Source: Bolinopsis microptera (taxonomy: Eukaryota > Ctenophora > Tentaculata > Lobata > Bolinopsidae). From it: DNA of 64,000 nucleotides. A program made the position numbers and the translations under genes. Under the pieces are notes generated by a model. It was not told the origin of the DNA, ran no database searches, and was given only the letters and a program-made list of their open reading frames with translations. Location of the stretch: contig NC_087074.1 in the NCBI RefSeq assembly GCF_026151205.1, positions 11,441,226 through 11,505,225 on the forward strand. The letters are read 5' to 3'. Of the stretch, positions 39,301-51,300 are shown in pieces; positions within the stretch are counted from its first letter, which is position 1; each line of letters starts with the position of its first letter.

Positions 39301-42300
39301 AAAAGACCTCCGTTTTGCCAAAATTAGAGCCTGCCTCAACAGAGCCAGTTGGATCCAAAGAGAGAACCCTAAGATTAACAGTGCCCACAACAGTACTGAT
39401 AGCATCTGCCTCCGCAGTTCTGCTAGGTGTGTTCGGCTACGCCAACTTCCGCTACTGGAGAAAGAGACGTCAGGAGATGAACTTTAACATCTCGTACGTG
39501 TCCCGGCCTTGAGGACATAAGGACGATTCTTTTAGAACTTAGAAATTAGATATCTAGTACTCACTACTCTGTATTAAACTTAAAGACAATTTGTAGTGAA
39601 ACATTGGGGAGGGTTGAATTTAGGATATTGTCTTTAATGATTGTGTTTTAAATAATCCAATACTGTGTTCGGCTATTGTGATTGCGAACAGTTAAACCTC
39701 TATTCATCGTGCTCAAAGATTTACCGGACCTAACCCACCTCTATTTATGTATTTATAAGTTATAGCCATCAATATTTCCGTCCCCGAGAAGCACGGTAAA
39801 TATAGATTTGTATGTTCAATTCACATTTTGATTTAAATTTGTATTGAATCGTGTGATTATCATTATAATATTCTTTCATTAATTGTAAGAAATTTGTCCC
39901 ATCAATATAACGATATAATGGTTTGGACGATTAAGATGGTCTGGTCAGTGGTCAATGTCCGCGTCAAAAAAGCGCAAAGTTCCTGCTTACTGTAAAAGTA
40001 TGTCTGATCCTCAAATTTTCACCCATCCGCTATTATACTAGATAGTAATATTTGTATCTTTTTATGCATAATATTAATTCTTCTTCTTTAACCGTGTACA
40101 GTTCGTACTAATTGTTACCCCCTGACTCAACCAGCAATTCACCAATTTTAAGTTTGAAATTTTTACCTCATCGGTTAACTGGTTAAGGGATGTAATGGGG
40201 TTTAAATTGTAAGGACTTCATTACGTAATGACGTATTGGGAGGGGGTAAGCTGACTGTACTAGAACGCAGTTTTCAAGTGCAGTCCCGTCCGAGTTACAG
40301 CTACAAACAGACGTACCCTGTCTAGATTCATCCACAAACCCTTTATTAGTAGTTCACAGTGCGGTGGTATCATCCACACAATTAAAGTACCCCAAATTGG
40401 TGCGAATCCTTTAGTTGAGTACCCCAAAGGTAGTCGTAGCTCGTTCCCGTCTATGTTTCAACCCAAGTTGGAACATTTCTCTTTTACTCGTTAAACTTGT
40501 TGAGCAATGCGGCTATTACCACTTATCTCGGGATTGCTACGCCTTGCAGTCTGGATTAAAGTACAGAGATGTGAGAATGTCCCGGACCAGGCTGCAAAAA
40601 CCACGTCTCCCTCTCCTTCTTCTTCAGACATTTTTACTAGTCCTAACGGTGTCCCAACCAAACTGCAAACTAGTGGAGGATACAACACACACCCTACATT
40701 ACAGAACAGCAGCAGTCCTCTCAGGAACATTACAGAGACCAGATCGGAGGAGTCAGCTTCAGAATCATCTCCCTCCAACACGAAGGAGTGGGGAACTGAA
40801 ACGCCTTCCTCCAAAGAGCCTATGCTGAACTGCAAGTTTGAATTATGCTTGGTACTGATGATCCTAGTCCTAGTAGTCGGAACTGTGATTACTGCTCTAG
40901 TGTACTGTGGACGGAGGAACAGACACCACACCATCCAACACACCGTGTATACATCTCCTGGTTCTGAACTTAACACTGGTTTGAAGAGTGGATCTTGTGC
41001 TCTGACACTGATGGACGATACTAACGTGTACGCTGATGCTGTAGATTTAGAAACTGAGGGCATTGCAAGGAGGGTAGCAAGTACGGACAACTCTGTTAGA
41101 CCAGAGAAACCTGCTAAACCTGCCAAACCTGTTAGATTAAACCATAACTATGTCAACATAAGCATACAGACTTGTTACACTAAACCATAACTATGTCAAC
41201 ATAAGCATCCAAACTTGTTACACTAAACCATAACTATGTCAACATTACCAGCTTACACAAGTGTTGAGAATTAGTGAAGGGTATAATATCTGGACTACAG
41301 CGAGATTGGACTGTTATTAATTATTATTTCAATACGAGGTTAGTATGATATGAATTGAGATGTTTATGAAAGTCAGTCGAAAAACCTGTTATTTCTTTAT
41401 ATATTATCAATTTCGATCTCTACCCATGAAACGGCTCATTTTTATTTGTTCTTGAATTATTAATGATTACTGTTGTATGTTTATAAATTAATTTACATAA
41501 ATTATCATAGTTAAGTGAAATGCTCGGTAAGTTCCATTGTCATGATTAAGATCAAAAAGTTGTCAAAAGTCAAAACAAATCGTGATTTACTATGAAAAAA
41601 CTGTTCGTATCATCTCCTAATTTGTTTCAGTCTAGCGCTTTGTTGGCAATGGACCCAACCTATTACAAATCATGATCTAGATATAAGCTGTAATTTACAT
41701 CATACACAGTGTATGTATTATATTATACTGATGATACAATTCTCTAGAAAGAGTAAGATGATAATAAGATAATAGAAGTAAAATTCCGGCGGCTACGATT
41801 AGTATTAGTCATGTTACGTAATTATTCTAAGAATTCTAACCTCGTGGTTTCATCCAAGTCACAAAGGTATAAAGTATCATAATCAGAACATGCAATGGAA
41901 CGGAATTATATCTTGAGAAGACAATGAAATTGTTTCTAGGCCGGACTCCATAACAAGACCCTTACACTCGTCATTGTGAGACTCCATGGTCTAACAGTAA
42001 TAAAGTGACACACCACTCTGCACTGTAACACAATACCACAACAATGAAACAGATTGATGAGTAGTACCTTCGTATCCGCTCAACACAAATCATCGGTATT
42101 TCAGTTTGACCAACCTTTCCCGGTACTGCACAAATCATTGGTATTTAAATTTACATAAAAAGCGTAGACATGTAATATTAGGTTGAGCAGCCGGTTATTT
42201 GTTGGATGATGCAGGCAGTTTTGTTAATATCGTTGTTTGTTACAGCCTCTATACAATCTCAAGACTGTGAACCTGGAGAGCACGAATACACCGACCCAGC

Positions 42301-45300
42301 TAACAACTCCACGTGCAAGGTCTGCCCTGATGGTTTTATCTCTGCGCACGACAAAAAGGACATTTGCCAGTGGGTTGTTAAGAAGAAGCGGACTTGTGAG
42401 GCCGGGGAATACAGAAGTTACAAATCCCACACGTGTAGCCCATGTCCAGAGGGGACGACTAGTAAAGCTGGAGCTGTCAAGATGCAGGAATGTAGGTCCG
42501 GTAATGTAACCGCTCCTCCGGGCCAACTAACTGACAGGGTAACAGAGAGAGCTCCTATAAACACGACCACGGCACACGAGGTGACTAGGCCACAGGTTCC
42601 AGTAACATTGCGCAGACCAGTACACAGACCAGTAACCAGGAAGCCAGTTGTACCCGAACAGTGGAGGCCTGGAATAGGACTGGTAGTGGCCCTGACTGTG
42701 GTTCTGGTGGCAGGAACTTCCTCTGCAGCTTTCATCTGCTGGCAGAGGGCATCTGAGAAGGCATCTGAGAACTTAATAGCGGCCAGACCGAGACCGAAAC
42801 AGTTTAGAGTAAGACTTTCAACCATTAATGCTTCCAACTGTTCTTCTGTTTTCAGTAGTGACGGTGATTTCCAACGTGGTAACGGAAGACCGGAGAGTTA
42901 TATTACTGCAGAGGAGCTCCAACGTGAGAGGACTGAAGCAGAGTATTTTGATAATGTGGGATCTTTTCAGGAGTCAGACTACGTCATCGCAGACTCAACC
43001 TTAGCAGGGTCCCAACCTGAACCACAACCCGGATATGTTAATAATTCCAGTAAAGTTGGACTCCATAAAGCTGAGTCCACAGCGACGCTGGACGATGCGT
43101 CTGAATACGTGTAGGCGACCCTTATTTCAGCTGGATTTATGGTGAATCTCTCATATCCGGAGTATGCTGAAACAGCTGTACAAAACAACAGTACACACGA
43201 GGACGGAGGAGATGCCGGAGGGAAATGAATACGTGGGCCCAACATCAGACAAAAGAGATGAAGACGGGTAACTTGGTTCTGGAGACGAGGACGATGTTTA
43301 CTCAGAGGGATCAGAGGGTTTATAAGAGAAAAGTGAGGAAGAGAGAGGAACGTCAGAATCTGAACAATGCGAAGGTTAGAGGGACCTGGATAATCAGTAC
43401 GTGAACATGTATACCATTAATTATTAGCTGAGCAAAATAGCGACTAATTATATTAAATAATGTGCTGTTCAAATAATGATTAAAGTTGTACCATGTTGGA
43501 AGACTGTGACCCGAACTATTTTATTTTTAATACGATTACTGATTTTTCACAGTAGCTCATAAAGTCATAAGACTTGATGAAACAGGTCTGAGAAACTGCT
43601 ATCTTATAATGCTGAGTGCTATAGCGACAACATTGTTATAGCAATAACATTGCTATAACAATCAGATGTTGCCTGCGCGGCGGGTAGCAACACTGTATTT
43701 GATGAGGGTAGGAGCTAGTTTAAATTTTACAAGAGATAATCTTCAATTGCAATAAAATATTGATCAGAATGTTTAAATTTCAATTTTGTAGCGAATACTC
43801 GAATATTACAATTTAAACACGAAATAACAAAAGCAATTTGAATCGTTGATCCGTGGATTCGTGATCTTTCATGTGCATTCTTTTTTGCTCACTTTTTTTT
43901 GCTCACTATTTAACAGTAAAGTTTAAAAGTAATTAAAAAAATATAAATACGAATTATTTCGTTGTTTGTGGCATAACTATTAATCAAAGGTTTTTTAACT
44001 ACATCAATAATTATTAATGGTATTGCATTAGTTTACGGCAGTTAATATTCTCTGTTTTTTACTACTTGTTCAAAGAGTGTTGGTGTCAACATAAATTTAA
44101 CCACTGTACCATTCGAATTAAAATAGAGAACTGGTAAAATAAGTCACCACGATAGATATCATGAATTGTAATTCTGTAACATTAAACCATTGTTTTTTAA
44201 TATGACATCAGCTGACATGGCCAATATTTTCTTAGAGTAGCTACAGGAGTAAAGGTTGCACCATAAATCATCAGTAACGCTGCAATTATACAAATGCCAC
44301 ACCAGTACACTTCTACACTACTCTCAAACGTTTTGATATTCTGATATTTTAATGCAATACTTGTCAGCTCTTCTAGTTTTCCTGCATCTAGCAGTCCCGA
44401 TAGAGTCCAGCTGCAAGCATGGAAAGTACGAGTATACGGACCCAGTGACCAACCAAATAACCTGCAAGATTTGTCCAGACGGCCAAATTTCAGGACACTC
44501 TAAGAAGCACACCTGCCAACTTATCCATGATAGATCAAGAAACTGTACGGCAGGATCATATGGCTTCAAAACCATGGGCTGTATCTCTTGTCCTGCTGGT
44601 AGAATGAGCCCTGCTGGAGCTGTTAAAGTTCAGGAATGCAAGAAAGCTGTTACAAACCAGACTGTAACGAATGAGGCTGCCACTCAGCTGCTGACCACAC
44701 CCGAGCGACAGGAAACATCATCAATAAGACCATCAGTTCATCCAACCATACCAAAGATTCCTACTACTTCTCCACCCGAGGGGACAACAGAGCCTTTAAA
44801 TCACATGACAACACCAAATATACCAACTAAACCTTTACCAAAGGAGCTTACATCTAACACAACAACCAAAGTAACCCAACCAAAGATACCGGCAACAAAG
44901 AAGCCAGTGTCAGCTGCGCCTCCAACAAAAGCACCCACTAAGAAAGGGCCCCCCGTAGGCCTAATAGTGAGCCTGCTGTTAGTGTTTCTAGTAGTTATGG
45001 GGTCAGCCGGCTACATCGTCTGGAGGGTCACTTCACATCGCAGACAGGGCGGAGGTCTTCCACTGATCGAGCCTAATGGGTTCACAAACCCCACTCTTGT
45101 AGACGACGAAACCCCAGTTTCTCAGGGATTTGGACTTCGCAGATATAAAAGACAGGACAGTAACTACGTTTGTACGGATGAGCTGAAGCTGGAGAGTGAA
45201 TATGTGGAGGCGTCACAGGTCAGGATATCTAGCCAATACGAGGTGCTGCAGCTGAAGGATGACGGAAATCAAGGGAATGCTTCCGGATCGAAATGCAGTG

Positions 45301-48300
45301 CTGTTGAGAATACTCCAGAGTCAGAGTATGTCCTTTCTGACCTAAAGAACACTCCAACAAAGCAATCTGAGTATGTAAATACCTATTCAGTTGGAGCTAA
45401 GCCAAAAGCTCAACCGGAATCCGAATACGTTGTTGCAAGCCCATTCCATGCAGGATCACAGCCAACAGAAAATAACCAAGAATCTGAATATGACGTCCCC
45501 AGAAATCTAAATAATATTACAACTCCAAGAGAGCACCCTCAGTACATGAACACAGTTGGATCCAAGCCTACAAAGTTAACTCAACCAGAATCTGAATACG
45601 TCGATGCCAATCCATTCCACACAGGACCACAACCTACAAAACCGGAGTACGTTAACACAGGTCTTGGTCTCACCCAACCAACTAACACGGATATGAAGGA
45701 AGAGTCCGAGTATGCTTACGCTAGTCAGGGTCAACTCAGATTCCTACGGAACCGTCCAGAACCCGCAAAAGCTTCAACAAGCAGGGAGCAGGGGAGCTGG
45801 GGTCAGGGGGCCATGCCTGAGGAGCAGGGGAGCTGGGGTCAGGGGGCCATGCCTGAGGGGAGCGAGTATGTGGAACCCACATTCCAGCAATCTATATACG
45901 AGAATGAGGAGGGAATTTACTCTCAGTGTCGGAATGACAGCTAGGGTGAGGGACACAGTCTAGTGTGAGGGACAATGACGTTATGATAGTGATATCTCTT
46001 ATTATCGACGCCTCGACGGGGTCAAAAGGAAAGGTCCGTGATTTTGATAATCAGTACTTTCATCTCATGGATCCGGACGCTCTCATCATATTATTGAAAA
46101 GAACAAATTTAACATTAAAGGCTGACAAGAGTTATCTAGTCCCCAGTCCCCCTTCACACTCCGGATATACAACTTAAAACTTACTGAAAGTTCTAAACTG
46201 ACCTGATTGACGTTAGTGCTGCAGCTGGGTAGAAGAGACTGAATGTGTAGCTGAAGGTCCCCCCAGAAAGGGAGCAGGTGAGCTGCCCATGTGTCTCTAT
46301 AGTGGAGCAGTACTTTCTCTTCTTCTGAACCTGGATTTGTTTTATCACTAATCGACCGGATACAGTGTGAGAACTCGTATTATTATGAATATTTGTGTAA
46401 CTGTGTTGTGTTTGATTTCTAGCTTTTAAGAGACTTTATTATATAACTTATTTTAATTGGTGTCGGTGATTTTAAACTTTGCATAAGTTTCAGGATACTG
46501 ATTATTGCAGTTTTGTAGGTTTTTTTTATATCAGTGATTTTAAACATGTGGTATAAGGTGATTTAGCAATTCGGTACTCTGTCGGTGGACAATTAATGCA
46601 GACGTTAAGGCACACTTGCCTTAAACATCCCTTTACTAAGCGAGCAAAAGTTTAAAGCTGTTACGTAGAAGAAACTGTTATTTAGCTAATTATTGATTTC
46701 TTCTTTGAAAGTAAATTGTCAATTTCTTGTTTTCTAGCATAACTGAAATACGAAACATACAGAAAACACGCGTTACCAAGTTCAATGTGAGAGATGATGG
46801 GCAGGGTTTGGGGGAGGAGCTCACAGAACATCATGAGAGAGCTGATAAACGCTTGCGGAGTAGAGGTGGAATAGTCCAGAACTTCCTGAACCAGCTTAGT
46901 CCAGCTGGTGTCACTTGAGAGACTTGATCCTGAGTGAGGTTCTCATTCTGAGCTAGTTATTGTTTAATTTTATTCAAATCAAAAATAGAACATAAATTAA
47001 CATCTTAAAGATCGGATAATTAGGCAAGTGAAGTTTCACTGCAGATTAACAAGGCGGATAATAGATAATTGCTAACGCCACAAATACCGAGTCTGAAATG
47101 CTGAACAATAATAATAACAATTAATTAACCATCATCTCACCAGTGGTAAAGGTAAGTAAAATGTTAGCGATGGTATGCTGCAGAGTGGACATGGTGTTAG
47201 CTATAGTAGCTGGAGGAGGAAGTGAGAAAAGGAGGGTGTGTAGTTGTAGCAGCGGCTTCACTATCGACATATCTGAAATAAATATGTCTACATTTCTCAA
47301 TTCTCATTCACCATCAGCTGCATTATAGGTATCTGAATAAACTTGTCTGCATTACTCATTCTTATTTCATTCCATGTTTGGGGTTTCGATTTGTACGTTT
47401 TAATTCTGATTTTTAAATTATGCAGCTTTATATAAATCTGGTAGTATATAGTAGTATAATACCACTATATACTATATTATATAGTATTATATAGTACTGC
47501 GCCTAATTAGTAATTTCGGATTTACTTATTTTATAATTATTGTTTCATGGATTTCTACTGCCATTAAATGCTGTTCTGATGAACTGTCCATCGAAAACAT
47601 GGAACCTTTTGAGCATTTAGCGCTAACCATCGCGTTTAGAATATCGCAAAAGAACCCAAAACTGGCCACGAAATAAGAACTTTAGAGCTTTAGGTCCTCA
47701 AATTAGGATCGTAAAATACATAATCAATATTAAACATTTTTGTCTCTTGACACCACTTTGAGAAACTAGTACAAAGAGTATTGCTAATACCAAAAATCCT
47801 TAAAACATCCTTTTTTTTCTTCACGGAACATATTAACTAAATTCCATAGTCCTACAAACGTTTCTTACCATAAATTATGTATACGAAGTTGATTGTTCCA
47901 CGATAAGACCGCTAAGTTTTAACAATAGAAACAATGTGGATTTATGAATTATCTGAAACTAACATCTATCACAAACAAAATACATGCAGACTCTATTTAA
48001 AATCATGGAAATTCAGATTTCAAGGATCTCATGTGCCCCTTAAACTTACCTTATATAAATTGGACAAATTATCTAATAATATGGACAATTTCACTAGAGC
48101 AATAGGGAGATTACCTTACAATGCACAAATTATAAGCCGTTCTAATTCTATATATAATCGTTATTTTCTGCGAGTCGACATTTACGACAAGTCAACCAAT
48201 TCATTAATTAATACTTGAATAATCAGAGACACTCAAAATTATGTTTATCTCATTCTGAACAGAAAGTGTTAATTATAAAGGTTATAATTAGTTTTAGCTT

Positions 48301-51300
48301 TTCGTCCATGACCATCTGTTTTACAGAATTCACCATCATTTTTAAAAATCCATCGACACACTCGGCATTTCTGAATCTCGCTCCGAATGGAATCTTCGTT
48401 GAATTCCTCTCGAGCAAACAGTTTCCTGCACCCAGTACACTGAAGATCGAGAGAGGTAGCCTCTGTTAAAATATTGTGAGGCAAGCAGGAGTGGAATATA
48501 TATTCAGTTTCTACAGGAAGAGCGTCATACGACCTGAAATAATCAACATATCTCCCTGATGCTTCTGAAACCATCTCCATGTCAACGCCTGTCTTCAAGG
48601 TCTCGTACAGGGTAAACATGTTTAGAGTTCCTGCTGCCCAATATATCACCAGTCTTTCTTCCAACGGTCGTTTCTCCCAAACATTCCGCCCACCGTCTCT
48701 AGTGTTTCCAGTAGAGTAGAAGTTTGGTGAACATTTCAGGGAATTTCTGGGAATTCTCCTCATGCACGTTTTCCATCCTTTCAGCAGGTGAACAGAGTTA
48801 ATATCTATGTTGTTCCTCTCCTTATTCCGGGGACTGATTCGCCAACTCAGCACATTAATCAGCTGAACATCAACAACATGTGCCAGCCAAGTACCGTGCA
48901 TCTTGTGGAATGTGTCCGCCTCATCTCGGCAGTCAAACATCAGTTTGACTGGAGTGGGGCTCTCTAGAACATCTCTCAAGCCACTGTCGAAGGCTGGTCT
49001 TCCCATGGTGGTTATATCAAACACGTACACGGTGCAGTCGTTTGTTCCTATGAAGATGACATCCATGGGCCCGGTTCTAGCGAGGTTATGTTTCTGGCAA
49101 ACAACTGAGACATAATCTTCCGACTGCAAATCCCTAGCAGCTTCAGCAACGTCCCCTACATCGTCCAACCACACTATGTTGGGTTCCCCTTTGTCAACCT
49201 CGATACAAACATCACACATCTTCACTAACTTCCCTCTATTTGTGGCCTTAAGTTCCTTTAAGATAAAGAGCTTTTCACAACATCCACACTTCTGCTTTTC
49301 ATATCTTCTTCTGAGCTTATTTTGTCATTCAGAATCTTCATCGGTAGGAATTGATTGTAAATGTACCTTTTGTGTGGCAAATTCTCATATGATCTCAGAT
49401 AGTCAACAAACTTCTGGGATGCTTTGAATATTAGATCCGTATCTATTCCGAATACCAGCTTATAGAAAAGTGAAAACAGATTGGCGGTCAGAGCAGATTT
49501 CCAATTTTCTCTAGCGGTTTGTTTCTTGAGTTCCTCATCATCCCCAAATTCTTCGACATCTTGCCTTAAAGTGTAGCATCCCTTCTTGATGTAAGTGTGA
49601 ATCGACCTGACCAGGCCATTGAGTCTTGTCGTTTTTGCTGAACCATTTTTATATTCACTTTTCTCGCGAAACATCACCTCGAGTAGCTGTATATCTAAAA
49701 CTCGTGCCAGCCAAACATTATGCATCTTATGTAAAGTATCAGAACTGTCCCTGCAATCGAACATAAGCTTCACACAATTGGATCCTTCTAGAATGTCCTT
49801 TAACCCCGCCTCAAAAACAGCGTCACCAAGAAGCTTCACATCAAAAACATACACTTTTGAATCATCTGTTCCTATGAATATGGTGTCAAGAGGAACACTT
49901 CGAGCTTGACGAGTTGACTTTTGGCAAATAACTGCGATCGTTTTCTCTAGTTTCAACTCTTCGATAGCGTCCATCAGAGTGAATTTATCGTCCACCCAAA
50001 GGACATTAGGTTCATCTTGATCAACTATCCTGCATATCTTGCACTTCAGGCGCCCGTTATCCTGCAGTAAGCCGAAATCTTCAGAGGGAAGATTCTTTTT
50101 ACAGCATACACACAATTGACCGATCTCATAAGATGTGTATGTGCGGGCTAAAACATCTGATGGAAGGAACGGATGACAGAGGTACTTGCTGGGGGGTAAA
50201 CTCGCACATGATCGCATATGATTTGCATACCGTTCCGATGCCGCAGCCAAGAATTTCAGATCTTTGGCTTCCTTGAGAGAATCAAATAGTGAGAATATGT
50301 TGAGAGTACTTGCTGTCCAAACTTTTACAATTTCTTCCCGAATCGGCCGTTCTGCCCATACATTTTGTCCGCCGTATTTTTGTTCGTAGTAGTCTCTATC
50401 TAAGCACTCGTCATCTTTCATGAATGGGGAAGCTTTCTTACGTTTGTTTGCGATATATTTTTTGATACAGCTTTTGAAACCTTTGGTTCTAAAGATCGAC
50501 ATATCAGGAGATTCATCTGTGTTTAATACAAGGCTTTTTCGGTGCATTACCTCCAAGATTTGAACGTCGAAAAAATTTTGAAGGCAAACACTATGCATAA
50601 CGTTCAACGTATCTGCCGCATCTGGGCAGTTGAAAACAAGCTTTATGATATCATTGCTTTCTAGAAGTTGTCGGAGACCCAAATCAAAAGACTGGTCACC
50701 GAGAGCAGTAATATCGAAGACAAACACTTCACTCTCTTCTGTGCCGATAAATATTATGTCTAGTGGGTTACTTCGTTCCAGACGAAACGGTTGAAGAACA
50801 GCCGTTATCATCTTCTTCCTGCAGAGTTTCTCAATCGCGGTAGCCACATCATAGTTAACGTTGTCAACCCAGAATACTTCAGGATTTTCTATGTCTATCA
50901 ACTTGCACATTTTGCATTTCCTTTCAGTTTTGGAAACAGCATCCTCTCCAAAATGCACTGCTAAGAAAAGCTTTTTGCATCCCGAACAAACTAATTTTGT
51001 ACCTGAAGTCTGCAAATCGCAAACTATCACATTTTGAGGCAGAAACGGATGGTCATAATATTTATTTTCGGGCATAATTTCGTAGGATCTAAAATAGTCA
51101 GCGTACCTCTCCGACGCCTCTCGGGCTAAAGACAAGTCTTCACTCTTTTTGAGAGTGTCATATAAAGCCATGATCAAAATGGTTTTATAATGGTCTGGTG
51201 GGGGCGGAATCTCGTTGGTCCGATCAAGAAAAGGACTGCCTTTCAAGAATTGTTCGCAGCTCGTCTTCAAACTCCTAAGAGTTTTTGTTGCCATGGCTCC

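Noticed and set aside
40491-41126. Minus-strand frame of 211 codons opposite gene E
   Set aside because: Antisense shadow. The plus frame has signal peptide, helix and tyrosine motifs; the minus frame shows none of these.
42224-42837. Minus-strand frames of 100 and 139 codons opposite gene F
   Set aside because: Antisense shadows of a gene with clear Cys modules and homology to gene G.
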